DNA of 64,000 nucleotides, from assembly GCA_023525715.1 (NCBI GenBank), contig CM042013.1, forward strand, positions 72,384,994-72,448,993. The letters run 5' to 3'. The notes below the pieces were generated by a model. The model saw nothing but the letters and a program-made list of their open reading frames with translations, searched no databases and had not been told where the DNA came from. Within the stretch, counting starts at the first letter, position 1. Every line of letters starts with the position of its first letter. The DNA is from Cichorium intybus (Eukaryota; Streptophyta; Magnoliopsida; Asterales; Asteraceae). Of this stretch, positions 43,222-56,854 are shown one piece after another. Both the position numbers and the translations under genes were made by a program.

Positions 43222-43970
43222 TGATGAGAAAAACGCAGCAACAAACAGTAAACTATAATTGTGAAATTAATCTTCGTTTGACTAAACTTTCTCGACTCAA
43301 ATGAACTTTTGAGGATGATATCAAATAAGGTATTTTAAAGTAATACCAAAACAGCCTCAATGCATTTTTATAACTAATATACTCAGCCCAAAAATAAAAG
43401 CAATCAGCCAAAAATATAACACCGCAATTTTAGCATGGAAAACCCCTCAAAACGAGAGTAAAAACCACAGGACTACTAGAGCCGCTTCAAATCCACTACC
43501 ATCAATATTTGAGCAATACAAAGTCTTCTCTTGATGAACTAGAGGTGTACAACAGGCATCATATACTTGGAAACAAATTACATCAAGTATATGGAATCAA
43601 ACAACAAAGAGAAAGAAAGATATCACCAAATAAGTGCTGCTTTCCAGCAACAAATAGATGCAATGTTTCCTGAGGCTCTGGAATAGATCTAGACAAGCCA
43701 ACCGGACAGAATGTTAGTATGGATGTTAGGAAGCCGCTGTCTGAAAATCAAGGCAAAGGGATTGACGGAGCTCCGGAATATGACGAAACACTGCAGGGGT
43801 ATCCAGAAAAACGAAAATGAGAAAAACTTCCTTTTGCTCTCTATAAACTCACGATGGAATGGCTGCACCACCTGAAAATGAAGCTAGGGCTTTAAAAATC
43901 ATATACATACATGGGCCAAAGAGTTTTGGGCTTTCTCATGGGCTAAAAAAACCTCATAACAAACCCAACA
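43222..43970 (-). repeat. 3' LTR of Copia-3
   Basis: 749 bp; on the minus strand it begins TGTTGGGTTTGTTATG and ends GTTTTTCTCATCA. Confidence 0.85.
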
Positions 43971-43988
43971 AATCTCCCCCTTTTTTGC

Positions 43989-45568
43989 CTATGAGGAAGA
44001 GTTCGCCATTCCGGCTATCGAGCAACATATCTTCAACTTTTCCCTTGCTAAAGCTTTAGTCAACATATCAGAACCATTATCATCGGTATGAACTTTATTA
44101 AGTTCAAACAACTTGTCTTCAAGAGCATCTCTAATCCAATGATACCTTACATTGATATGCTTTGTTCTTTTATGAAACATAGAATTCTTCGCAAGGTGAA
44201 TAGCACTTTGATTGTCACAAAGAACCACGTAGCGCTTTTGCATAAAGCCAAGCTCTTTCATAAATCTTTTCAACCACAATAGTTATTTGCATGTTTCTGT
44301 TGCCGAAATATATTCAGCCTCGGTAGTAGACAAAGCAACACCTCGGTAGTAGACAAAGCAACACACGTTTGCAGTCTTAACTGCCATGACACAGCTCCCC
44401 CTACAAAAGTCATCAAATATCCAGAAGTGGATTTCATGTTCTCTTTGTTTCCTGCAATATCAGAATCAGTATACCAACAAGAATTGACTCCCACTTTCCA
44501 GAAGTGGATTTCATGTTCTATTTGTTTCCTGCAATATCAGAATCAGTATACCAACAAGAATTGACTCCCCCTTTCCAAAAGTTATACCCAATTTGGAAGT
44601 ACCATGTAAATATATGAAAATCCACTTCACTGCTTCCCAATGCTTTGTACTTGGGTTTGATAGAAACTGACTAACAACACCTACCGCATATCCAATATCA
44701 AGCCTTGTACACACCATTGCATACATCAAGCTTCCAACGGCTGAGGCATATGGAACTCTGTCTATCTTTTCAATCTCCTTCTTAGAAAAAGGGCAGTCTT
44801 TCTCAGTCAATTTAAAGTTGTTAGTAAGAGGTGAACTAACTACTTTAGCTTTATCCATATTGAACCTACGAAGCACCTTCTCAATGTATTGCTCCTATGT
44901 CATGTGTAACTTCTTTGAAGCTCTGTCCCTAGTAATCTAAATGCCAAGAATCTGTTTTGCCGACCCGAAGTTTTTTATAGCAAAAGACTTGCTCAATTCT
45001 TTCTTCATGTGGACAATTCTCTCTACATTCTTACCAACAATCAACATCTCATCAACATAAAGCAATAAAATGATGAAATCATCACCACCAAACCTCTGGT
45101 AGAAAACACAGTGATCTGAAGTAGTCCTTTTATAGCCTTGCTTCCCTATGACTGACTCAAATTTCTTATACCACTGTCTTGGTGCTTGCTTCAACCCATA
45201 AAGACTTTTCTAAAGTTTACAAACATAATCTTCTTTGCCCTTAACCTGTAAACCTTCAGGTTGCTCCATATAGATTTCCTTGTCTAAATCACCATGAAGG
45301 AAAGCTATCTTGACATCCATCTGCTCAACCTCAACATCAAGGTTAGCAGCTAAACCAAGAATCACCCGAATAGAACCCATCTTCATAACTAGAGAGAAAA
45401 TCTCATCAAAATAAATACCCTTTCTTTGACTGAATCCTTTGACCACCAACATAGCCTTGTACCTAGGTCGTGAGGTATGTTCTTCAATCTTCACTTTATA
45501 GACCCATTTGTTCTTCAAAGCTCTCTTGCCTTTACGAAACTTTACCAACTCAAATGTATTGTTTTCAT
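43989..45568 (-). pseudogene. Copia-3 reverse transcriptase and RNase H, decayed
   Basis: Continues from 56791 across the nested elements. RT starts N-T-F-E-L-V-K-F and K-N-K-W-V-Y-K-V-K. The catalytic box is Y-V-D-E rather than Y-V-D-D (near 45050). Then come L-K-Q-A-P-R-Q-W and RNase H (T-D-S-D-I-A-G; T-S-G-Y-L; D-N-Q-S-A; K-H-I-N-V-R-Y). Five separate frames are needed. Two small internal tandem duplications (near 44330-44365 and 44420-44577) add breaks in the RNase H region. Confidence 0.88.
44420..44577 (-). repeat. Tandem duplication within Copia-3, about 78 bp unit x2
   Basis: The phrase ccagaagtggatttcatgtt through caagaattgactccc occurs twice in direct succession, with a few differences. 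A 24 bp phrase (cctcggtagtagacaaagca) is also doubled nearby at about 44313-44360. Confidence 0.9.
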
Positions 45569-45657
45569 TAGGGATGTTCATATGGTCCTCGGAACCGAGC
45601 CCAAGCCCAAGAACCGAGGAACCGGACCCGAGATAATGAACCGACCATGTTACTTGG

Positions 45658-48355
45658 TGTGACATCCGCCTAAAATGGATTCGGGTCAACCCAACCCAAT
45701 TGGGAAATTTAATAAACCCTACTCAAGATTTACTTGACGCTAATAGGATCAAAACTCATACAATACGATATAAATTGATGTTAATAGCAAAATAGCATAG
45801 TATAACGTTATAACTATAATTAAATTAAATTATGATACCATATTAAAATCAAATCAAAGTATGATGCTCTAATTAAATTAAAAGAGTCAAACTTGAATAC
45901 TATAATTAAACTTCAAATCAAAGTAGATTGTTATAATAAAATAATAACCTATTTTTTATAAAACTCTATTTTTATAAACTCTACATTAAATTTTATAAAA
46001 TTCTTATATTAATTAGTGTATTACATAGAGATGCTTGTACTAGTGGGAAATTATGAAGACCACCTAAAGTCAAAAGTTATTCCCATGGTCTCCCACTCAC
46101 ACCTCTCATCATCTTTCCTTTCATTTTTCTCCCCACACATTATTCTCATCACCACTCAAACCCTCTCTATCCTTTCTCTCACTCTCAATCTCGAAATTCT
46201 TCTAAGAAATATCAATTTTCCAGCCAAGAACAATCTCTCATACTCAAATCTTCATCCATCTTGAAGCATTCATCAAGGTATGTTGTTAAAAGTTCCAAAT
46301 TCATACATGAAACAAATTAAATCCACCAAAATATCTAAAACTCATTTTATGCATAAACCTGATTTTTCTAAAGATCCCATCAATAAAATAAGAAGTTCTG
46401 GAAATTTTCAGAAAATAACTTATTTTTATTGAATTACTATAATTATTGCACTAAAATATGGCAATAATTCACATAAAATACTTTTTGCAGTCAATAAATT
46501 CTGGGAACATTTTGGAACAACCCATATATTGAGTAAAGTGGATTTATAAAGTTTCATTCATTTATATTAATGTTTGATGCTTATTTTGTATTTTATTTTG
46601 TTGTAGATAAATAAATTGCAAAATATAGTTATGTAAGTTAAAACCTATATTTTATATTTTTCGCACCTTATTAACATATGAAAGACTCCTTGAATAAATT
46701 TACAGATTTTTGTAAGAATGTTTGCTTATTTTTCCTGATTTAATGTTTATTTAATGGTTTAAATTGATAATAAATAGCTACACATGTCCAAAAATTATAA
46801 ACCCTTATCAGCATATCATATATAACATGGTAATCATAAATAAAAAGTCTAATGAATTTCTCTTAATATTTTCCTATTATTTATGATTTTATTGATTAGT
46901 TAATAATGAAAAACATAAGAAATACTTCCCTTAGTCCAAAATATCCACAATATTTACAGTAGGCTCCATATAATGTTAGAAAACTATGGTTAATTTTCCA
47001 GAATTTGTAGGGATCATTTATTATTTTTCCCGAATTTTGTTGTTTTTTAATCATTAAAATACTAAATAAATACTAAAGCAGTTAAGAAAAATATGAAAAT
47101 TTTACAGTAATTACTATTTTATGAAATAATTATTTTCTGATAATTTCAGAATGTATCATTAATGTTTAGTATTTAAAATCATTTTCCTAAATATCTAAGC
47201 ATGTAAAAAAGCATTTTAATGATTATTTCATATAAATAATTGTTTATAATATATAAAATCTGTAAATACTTATAATTTGACTAGTTATTATTTTAATAAG
47301 AAATTATTAAAATATTTCCTAAAGTGAAAATATAAATAAATTAAGCAAAGTAATTAATTCAATTTAAAATTCATTTAACATATAAATACATTAATATTCA
47401 AAACAAAATTTGGATAATTGTTAATTCATCTAATATAATAATATGTGTCTAATTATTTTTATTAATACTATATTCCCATTTATCGATTCCTAAACCAAAA
47501 CTATTAATTATAATAGGTTCCACGTCGTTTTGACCCGAGCCGTCTATCGTACAACACGCGTATTCCGTTTGGACTAAAGTGAGTAATCTACCCCATATTT
47601 TATAATTTTAAATACTTTTGGGGTGTATCATGTGGTTTTAATATGTTCTAACTTCATTTTATTATTTTTCACCATTGAGACATTGTTGGGACATTTATAT
47701 GTGAATCATTATTTGTATAATTATTGTTTGTTTACGCTACATGTACTTGTAGTGCATTACCATTTTTAGTCTAATCTCCATGATTATGTCCGTATTCTTG
47801 AGGTACGTTATGGACAATAATAGCGCTATTGGGTTGACCACCCCGCCTTGGGACGCTAAGGTGATTGATTGCACGTGGTTGAGTGTGTATGATGATTAGA
47901 TGTTCCATCCTATATATATACTTACATGTATATATAGGGTGAGGACTTATTGTTGTTGTTATCATTTGTTAATCAATTTTTGATTTATAAATTGTTATCT
48001 CAATAACACTTGGTTGCCAACTTCAAAAGAAAACAAATTTCAAATTATTCAAACTCACAATTTTCTTTAATAAAACTAGATTACTCACCAACTCTCGTAG
48101 TTGACCTGTTTTTACCCATGATGCAGATTTGAAGAATGAAGTTGATGAAAAGTAGGGTGTACCTTAGAAACCCACAATACTTATTAAATTTCATGTAATA
48201 AATGTTGTTGTATTTGGATTTGTATTTGTATATTGTGGATTTTGTTTGCATACTTAGTACTTAATTGAATCTAATCATATTATAACATAGTTGTCATGAG
48301 ACTTTGAACAATATATCACGCCTTGATCGATTCTGCCAAGGATCGGGGTGTGACA
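45658..48355 (+). repeat. 5' LTR of the Ty3 element
   Basis: 2698 bp. AT-rich, with an 82-codon frame (46016-46264) also present in the other LTR. No domain recognised in it. Confidence 0.94.
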
Positions 48356-48358
48356 GAT

Positions 48359-48370
48359 TGGTATCAGAGC
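48359..48370 (+). promoter_or_regulatory. Primer-binding site of the Ty3 element
   Basis: TGGTATCAGAGC, three bases after the 5' LTR. Confidence 0.92.
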
Positions 48371-49184
48371 CCTTGACTATAGGGAATTAGGTTAATTGTC
48401 TTGACCTAGTCTATAGCCTCTAGGGTCCTCTCGTATGCTAGTTTATAAAATGCATACACAACTGCATGCAATTCGCACTTAGAAAATCCTAGGAATACCT
48501 TTGTGTGCTAATTGCTCCCTTATGTGCTTACGTATTATTCCCGACACTTATATGTGTGCATACACTTGTGAATTTTCTCCTATTTCTCTTAAAATAACCC
48601 ACATACTCAAATGGTTTCAAAATAAAAATTTATATACATATATATTCCTTAGAGCTCATAGGAAATTAAAAGTCATCCACTCTAGTTGGGTAGGATCAAA
48701 GTAATGGACGCGTAGTAACTGGAAGGGGGAGGTGCCGGTAGCCCGAAAGTCCTGACTAGGTAAGCATTCGTATACATCCCAATCAACCGAAGGACCAGTT
48801 TGCTTACCTGGGGACCAAAGGCGAGAGTTCCCAAACCTATAGGCCAAAGCGCGTCATTCACATTACTTTTGAGCCATCAAAATACCCGACCTTATCAAAC
48901 GTATCCGAAAAGGATACACTCCAAAATGGCCAACTCATTGGACTATTAAGTTCCCTAATGGGCCTTGAAGTGGGAAAAACATGTGAAAACTTAGTATTGT
49001 AGGGGCCCACGCAATTGCTACATGCTTCACATTTAGTACCCATGGAAAGCCCAAAAGGTGCCCAACACTCCTAACCATGGCCCAACAAGTGTTTTACAAT
49101 CATTTTACCCAACAATGTCTACAAACTTAATTTCCATAATCAATTTACAAATAACTCACAAGTCCATATGCGTGTTTCTCATAG
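48371..49184 (+). other. Ty3 untranslated leader
   Basis: About 0.8 kb between the primer-binding site and the gag ATG. Only short chance frames on either strand. Confidence 0.75.
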
Positions 49185-52100
49185 ATGGCATTACGACCCC
49201 CATACGCTGCTCGTAACAACCGAAGGCTAGCCGCCCCTATCGCTAAGGAGGTAGCGAATGTCATCCCAACAATTGCAACCCATCTTCAAACTCTTCAGCC
49301 GCAAGCTCCAGCAACCACTCATCGTTGCTCGTTTAAGCATTTTCGTAGCTGTAATCCGCCTTACTTCAAAGGCATAGATGGTGCCATCGCACTCCTCACA
49401 TGGATCGAAGAAATGGAGAGTACTTTCATCCACAGCGAGTGCCCTGAGGACCTGATGGTCCGTCACGCTACTGGGTGCCTCCAAGGTCATGCTCTCTCAT
49501 GGTGGAACCTAGAAAAACGGGCAAAAGGAGAGGGTGTTGCCTTGGGAATGACCTGGTCAAAACTAAAGGAACGCATGATAGAAAAGTTCTGCCCGGACAG
49601 CGAATTGCAAACTCTCGAGGAGGAATTCTGGAATCTGAAACAGGTGGGAGGAGACAACGCGACCTACACTAATAGATTCTATGATCTTTCAAGACTCCTA
49701 CCTCACATGGTTCAACCTATGAAAACTGCAATACGTCGTTACATCAAAGGGTTACCGCGCCAGATCCGTGATTCGGTGACCAGCAGTAGGCCATCTACTC
49801 TGGAATCCGCTATTGAAATAGCAGGTCAACTCAACAAGGATAATATGAACGATGGTGTCCTCCCACGCAAGGGTTCAAAGATGACAACTGAAAAGCCGAC
49901 CCCTGAGACCCCCTTAATTGTCAAGTCCGAGTCCTCACACCGACACGACAAAAAGAAGCGGAAAAGCCATCACCACAACCATGCTGTTATTACCCCTGCT
50001 GCTCCTATCACCCAAGTCACCCAACCAAACAAAAAGCCGTATACCGGACCTCACCCCCTCTGTAACCATTGTAACTATCACCATATGTCCACCAGCCCGT
50101 GTCGCCTTTGTACGACTTGTGGTCGCTATGGCCACTTGGCGGACACATGCCGTGCACCAAAAACTCAGCGACCATTCGCTCTACCCTCAAATCAGCAAAC
50201 ACAAACCCGGTATCCAACTGGAACATGCTTTAACTGTGGTGACCCCACCCATTTCAAAAACGTGTGTCCTAGGCTTGTCAATATCATTAACACTCAAGCC
50301 CAGGCAAATCCAACAATGCAGGTTCCAGCTCCCAAAGGCCGAGCATTTGTCATTACCGCAACCCAAGCACAGACCGATAACAAGGTCGTAAATGGTACGT
50401 TTCTCATAAATGACTGCTACGCGTCAGTACTTTTTGATTCAGGTGCCGACAAAAGTTTTGTGTCTTTGGAATTTGAACCCATACTTCACACACCTCGCAC
50501 GATACTTGATGAACACTTTACCGTAGAAGTCGCCAATGGAAAAAACATTTCACTCAATGCAGTCATCCAAGATTGCACTTTCGATTTTTGCGGTCATAAA
50601 TTTTCTGTCAATTTAGTTCCTATGGAACTTGGTAGCTTCGACATCATCGTGGGAATGGATTGACTATCCCAAAACCATGCTGAAATAGTGTGTTACGAGA
50701 AGTTTATTCGTATTCCTCTTGCCGACGGTCAAAGTCTTCGTATTTATGGCGAGACTCGTTCAAAAAAGCTTAGTCTTATGTCATATACTCAAGCTCGATC
50801 GTATCTACGTAAAGAATACATGGCTTTCTTAGCCCATGTGGTGGAAACAAAGGTCAAAGAAAAGAAGATCGAAGATATTCCGATTGTACGAGACTTTCCC
50901 GACATCTTTCCCGATGACGTATCTGGACTCCCTCCAGTACGTGAGCTAGAGTTCCGCATCGATCTCGTTCCTGAGGCTGCTCCCATAGCCAAGTCTCCAT
51001 ATCGGTTGGCTCCAACCGAGATGCAAGAATTGGCAAGTCAGCTCCAAGAATTAACCGATAAGGGATTTATCCGCCCTAGTACTTCACCCTGGGGAGCCCC
51101 GGTTCTCTTCATCAAAAAGAAAGATGGTTCGTTTCGTATGTGTATCGATTATCGGGAGTTAAATAAATTGACCATCAAGAACCGATATCCGTTACCTCGG
51201 ATCGACGACCTTTTTGATCAGCTTCAAGGAGCTTCATGCTTCTCAAAAATCGACCTCCGCTCAAGTTATCACCAACTTCGAGTACGGGAAGAAGACATCC
51301 CCAAAACCGCTTTTCGAACCCGCTATGGTCATTACGAGTTCACCGTTATGCCTTTTGGCCTAACGAATGCCCCTGCCGCATTCATGGACTTGATGAATCG
51401 GGTATTTAAACCTTATCTCGACCGTTTTGTTATCGTCTTTATTGATGACATCCTCATTTACTCCAAGACAAAGGCAGACCATGAAAGACACCTTCGTCTA
51501 ACTCTCCAAACATTGCAAGGAAATCAGCTCTATGCCAAATTTTCGAAATGCGAGTTTTGGTTAAATGAGGTACAATTCCTCGGTCATATTGTAAGTGACA
51601 AGGTTATTTTAGTAGATCCAGCAAAAGTTGAAGCAGTCAAGAATTGGAAAGCCCCACGTACCCCCAAGGAAATTCGGTCATTCCTCGGTTTAGCCGGCTA
51701 TTACCGACGTTTCATTTCAAATTTCTCAAAGATCGCTTTACCGCTTACTTTTCTCACTTGCAAGGGTACGCCATTTGATTGGGGACCCAAGCAGGAAGAC
51801 GCTTTCCAAACCCTTAAACAAAGATTGTGTGACGCTCCGATTCTTACACTCCCTGAAGGATCCGAAGATTTCGTGGTATACTGCGATGCCTCCAATCTCG
51901 GTCTAGGTTGTGTTTTGATGCAAAGGGGAAAGGTTATAACTTACGCATCGCGACAACTCAAAATCCATGAAAGGAATTATACGACTCATGATTTGGAGCT
52001 CGGTGCCGTGGTTTTCGTTCTTAAAATTTGGAGGCATTACCTTTACGGCACTAAATGCGTAATTTTCACCGACCACAAGAGCTTGCAACATATTCTTAAT

Positions 52101-53707
52101 CAAAAGGAACTTAATATGAGACAAACACGATGGGTCGAACTCCTAAATGATTACGAGTGTGAAATACGCTATCATCCGGGCAAGGCAAACGTCGTAGCCG
52201 ACGCGTTAAGCCGAAAAGAACATGCCAAAGCATTTCATCTAATATGTTCTCCTATCTTGTCCAATCTCAGTGACCGAATTCGAGGAGCCCAACACTCAGC
52301 AATTACCGAAAATGACATGCCCACGGGAATTGATGGGGAGTTGGAAAGTAAATCTGATGGTATTTTATATTATCAAGATCGCATCTGGATCCCAGATCGC
52401 GACAATCTTCGTACATTCCTGATGGAAGAAATCCATAAAACTCGATATTCCATTCATCCTGGCGCTGACAAGATGTATCATGGCTTGAGAACCAATTATT
52501 GGTGGTCGGGAATGAAAAAGGATATTGCTTTATTCGTGGCCAAATGTCTTACATGTTCCAGAGTCAAAGCAGAACATCAACGACCCTCTGGACTATTGGT
52601 CCAACCGGTAATCCCCGAGTGGAAATGGGAAGCGATCGCCATGGATTTCGTAACCAAACTTCCCCGTACTACCAAGGGACACGACAGCATTTGGGTAATC
52701 ATTGACCGTTTGACCAAATCCGCTCATTTCCTTCCCATCCGTGAAGATTTCAAGGTCGAACAACTTGCTCGAATTTACATCGACGAGATAGTTAGTCGGC
52801 ATGGCATCCCTCTCAGCATCATTTCAGATCGTGATGGGAGATTTCTCTCTCGGTTTTGGCAATCACTTCAAGCAGCCATGGGAACCGCCTCGATCTCAGT
52901 ACCGCCTATCATCCTCAAACCGATGGTCAATCTGAGAGGACAATTCAAACACTCGAAGATATGTTGAGGGCGTGTGTCTTAGATTTCGGAGGAAACTGGG
53001 ACTCTCATTTACCGTTGGTGAAATTCTCCTATAATAACAATTATCATTCTAGCATCAAGATGCCACCATTTGAGGCATTGTATGGCCGTAAATGCCGATC
53101 TCCTATTTGCTGGCATGAAATTGGCGAGTCCCACGTGATTCGCGCAACAGTGGATTCTCCAATCGTTGGTCCTGAGCTTATCCAGGAAACAACCGACAAA
53201 ATCACTCAGATTTGCAATAACCTTCTCGCAGCTCGTAGCCGACAAAAGAGTTACGTTGACAAGCGACGCAAACCGCTTGAATTTACCGTCGGTGACATGG
53301 TCATGTTAAAAGTGTCCCCATGGAATGGTGTGGTTCGATTTGGACGCAAGGGTAAATTGGCACCACACTATGTAGGCCCGTTCAAAATCCTGAAAAGGAT
53401 CGGACCAGTAGCCTACGGGTTGGATCTACCAATAGAGCTTAATAAAGTACACCCTGTATTTCATATAGCCAACCTCAAGAAGTGTTTAGCAGACGAGAAC
53501 CTTCATGTTCCTCTCGAGGATATCCAAATCGACGAGACAATGCAATTTATCGAGAAACCCTTGGAAATTTCCGACCGAAAGGAATAGCAACTCAAAAGAA
53601 GTCGCATTCCCCTGGTCAAGGTAAGGTGGCAGTTAGCACGTGGACCTGAGTATACATGGGAGCGTGAGGATCAAATGCGTACCAAATACCCACAACTTTT
53701 CTCTTAA
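49185..53707 (+). pseudogene. Ty3 gag-pol polyprotein, three lesions
   Basis: The ATG at 49185 opens gag (F-K-G-x-D-G, W-W-N, Y-x-x-R-F), then two zinc knuckles (C-T-T-C, G-H, C near 50114 and C-F-N-C, H-F, C near 50227) and protease F-D-S-G-A (~50440). RT follows (P-Y-R-L-A-P; Y-R-E-L-N; F-I-D-D-I-L near 51440), then RNase H (Y-A-S-R-Q-L), integrase HHCC (H-P-G, C-L-T-C), a DDE core (M-D-F-V; I-S-D-R-D) and a C-terminal tail with W-E-R-E-D-Q. Breaks are a TGA at 50661-50663 where tryptophan is expected, a one-base loss near 52886 just after the second catalytic D, and a TAG at 53585-53587 before the tail, which ends at 53707. The element is otherwise well preserved. Confidence 0.94.
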
Positions 53708-53757
53708 GGTACTATCTTCTTAAATTTCGGGACGAAATTTCCTAAAGTAGGGGAGAC

Positions 53758-56455
53758 TGTGACATCCGCCTAAAATGGATTCGGGTCAACCCAACCCAAT
53801 TGGGAAATTTAATAAACCCTACTCAATATTTACTTGACGCTAATAGGATCAAAACCCATACAATACGATATAAATTGACGTTAATAGCAAAATAGCATAG
53901 TATAACGTTATAACTATAATCAAATTAAATTATGATACCATATTAAAATCAAATCAAAGTATGATGCTCTAATTAAATTAAAAGAGTCAAACTTGAATAC
54001 TATAATTAAACTTCAAATCAAAGTAGATTGTTATAATCAAATAATAACCTATTTTTTATAAAACTCTATTTTTATAAACTCAACATTAAATTTTATAAAA
54101 TTCTTATATTAATTAGTGTATTACATAGAGATGCTTGTACTAGTGGGAAATTATGAAGACCACCTAAAGTCAAAAGTTATTCCCATGGTCTCCCACTCAC
54201 ACCTCTCATCATCTTTCCTTTCATTTTTCTCCCCACACATTATTCTCATCACCACTCAAACCCTCTCTATCCTTTCTCTCACTCTCAATCTCGAAATTCT
54301 TCTAAGAAATATCAATTTTCCAGCCAAGAACAATCTCTCATACTCAAATCTTCATCCATCTTGAAGCATTCATCAAGGTATGTTGTTAAAAGTTCCAAAT
54401 TCATACATGAAACAAATTAAATCCACCAAAATATCTAAATCTCATTTTATGCATAAACCTGATTTTTCTAAAGATCCCATCAATAAAATAAGAAGTTCTG
54501 GAAATTTTCAGAAAATAACTTATTTTTATTGAATTACTATAATTATTGCACTAAAATATGGCAATAATTCACATAAAATACTTTTTGCAGTCAATAAATT
54601 CTGGGAACATTTTGGAACAACCCATATATTGAGTAAAGTGGATTTATAAAGTTTCATTCATTTATATTAATGTTTGATGCTTATTTTGTATTTTATTTTG
54701 TTGTAGATAAATAAATTGCAAAATATAGTTATGTAAGTTAAAACCTATATTTTATATTTTTCGCACCTTATTAACATATGAAAGACTCCTTGAATAAATT
54801 TACAGATTTTTGTAAGAATTTTTGCTTATTTTTCCTGATTTAATGTTTATTTAATGGTTTAAATTGATAATAAATAGCTACACATGTCCAAAAATTATAA
54901 ACCCTTATCAGCATATCATATATAACATGGTAATCATAAATAAAAAGTCTAATGAATTTCTCTTAATATTTTCCTATTATTTATGATTTTATTGATTAGT
55001 TAATAATGAAAAACATAAGAAATACTTCCCTTAGTCCAAAATATCCACAATATTTACAGTAGGCTCAATATAATGTTAGAAAACTATGGTTAATTTTCCA
55101 GAATTTGTAGGGATCATTTATTATTTTTCCCGAATTTTGTTGTTTTTTAATCATTAAAATACTAAATAAATACTAAAGCAGTTAAGAAAAATATGAAAAT
55201 TTTACAGTAATTACTATTTTATGAAATAATTATTTTCTGATAATTTCAGAATGTATCATTAATGTTTAGTATTTAAAACCATTTTCCTAAATATCTAAGC
55301 ATGTAAAAAAGCATTTTAATGATTATTTCATATAAATAATTGTTTATAATATATAAAATCTGTAAATACTTATAATTTGACTAGTTATTATTTTAATAAG
55401 AAATTATTAAAATATTTCCTAAAGTGAAAATATAAATAAATTAAGCAAAGTAATTAATTCAATTTAAAATTCATTTAACATATAAATACATTAATATTCA
55501 AAACAAAATTTGGATAATTGTTAATTCATCTAATATAATAATATGTGTCTAATTATTTTTATTAATACTATATTCCCATTTATCGATTCCTAAACCAAAA
55601 CTATTAATTATAATAGGTTCCACGTCGTTTTGACCCGAGCCGTCTATCGTACAACACGCGTATTCCGTTTGGACTAAAGTGAGTAATCTACCCCATATTT
55701 TATAATTTTAAATACTTTTGGGGTGTATCATGTGGTTTTAATATGTTCTAACTTCATTTTATTATTTTTCACCATTGAGACATTGTTGGGACATTTATAT
55801 GTGAATCATTATTTGTATAATTATTGTTTGTTTACGCTACATGTACTTGTAGTGCATTACCATTTTTAGTCTAATCTACATGACTATGCCCGTATTCTTG
55901 AGGTACGTTATGGACAATAATAGCGTTATTGGGTTGACCACCCCGCCTTGGGACGCTAAGGTGATTGATTGCACGTGGTTGAGTGTGTATGATGATTAGA
56001 TGCTCCATCCTATATATATACTTACATGTATATATAGGGTGAGGACTTATTGTTGTTGTTATCATTTGTTAATCAATTTTTGATTTATAAATTGTTATCT
56101 CAATAACACTTGGTTGCCAACTTCAAAAGAAAACAAATTTCAAATTATTCAAACTCACAATTTTCTTTAATAAAACTAGATTACTCACCAACTCTCGTAG
56201 TTGACCTGTTTTTACCCATGATGCAGATTTGAAGAATGAAGTTGATGAAAAGTAGGGTGTACCTTAGAAACCTACAATACTTATTAAATTTAATGTAATA
56301 AATGTTGTTGTATTTGGATTTGTATTTGTATGTTGTGGATTTTGTTTGCATACTTAGTACTTAATTGAATCTAATCATATTATAACATAGTTGTCATGAG
56401 ACTTTGAACAATATATCACGCCTTGATCGATTCCGCCAAGGATCGGGGTGTGACA
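53758..56455 (+). repeat. 3' LTR of the Ty3 element
   Basis: 2698 bp, about 0.7 percent different from the 5' LTR. Confidence 0.94.
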
Positions 56456-56854
56456 CTTGGTAGGTACTCGGTCTGTATATGTGGCTTAATTCGGTCCTGG
56501 TACTCTCGGTCTTGGTCCTTCTTGGTCTTGGTCCTTCGGTATTGTCGGGTTCTCGGGTACGGAACGACCGAAAGTTTAAAAGACAATAAGATTATAATGT
56601 AGGCCTTTGAATTTTTTACGCTTGGTCCTTCTCGGGTAAAACCCGAGCAAACCCATACCCGAACCCAAGACCAAGTCCCATAGTTTGGTCGGTCCTCGGT
56701 TCCATTGAATGTCTCCCCTCGGTATCGGTCCAGCTCGGGTTCGGTCCTGGTCGCGTCAGTCCCAGGACCACGCTCACCCCTAGTTTTCATGCAAGGAATT
56801 CATCTCATCTTGCATAGCTTCAACCCACTCTCTTTTGTACTCGTCTTCCATAGC

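Larger units (their letters stand above)
45658..56455 (+). mobile_element. Ty3 LTR retrotransposon, full-length (10.8 kb), coding-defective
   Basis: Long LTRs of 2698 bp each (45658-48355 and 53758-56455) differ at about 20 positions by eye. The target duplication cttgg lies at 45653-45657 and 56456-56460. Ends are TGTGACATCC and GGTGTGACA. Primer-binding site TGGTATCAGAGC at 48359-48370; purine-rich tract AGTAGGGGAGAC before the 3' LTR. Domain order gag, protease, RT, RNase H, integrase defines Ty3. The integrase tail (W-E-R-E-D-Q-M) resembles Tekay/Del-type chromoviruses; that lineage call is tentative. Confidence 0.96.
45569..56782. mobile_element. hAT-type MITE split by the Ty3 element
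   Basis: Outer ends TAGGGATGTTCATATGGTCC and (reverse complement of the right) TAGGGGTGAGCGTGGTCC are imperfect inverted repeats. An exact 8 bp duplication, gttttcat, lies at 45561-45568 and 56783-56790. Without the Ty3 insert it is about 410 bp, full of 'cggtcct' and 'ggttc' text, with no coding capacity. Joining across one copy of the duplication restores colinearity of the Copia-3 reverse transcriptase, which confirms the boundary. Confidence 0.9.

Noticed and set aside
46016..46264. LTR-encoded small protein gene
   Set aside because: It lies inside an LTR, no domain is seen, and the second copy is just the other LTR, so it is not listed as a gene.
47771..47965. Minus-strand 64-codon frame in the Ty3 LTR
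   Set aside because: AT-rich chance frame, duplicated only because the LTR is duplicated.
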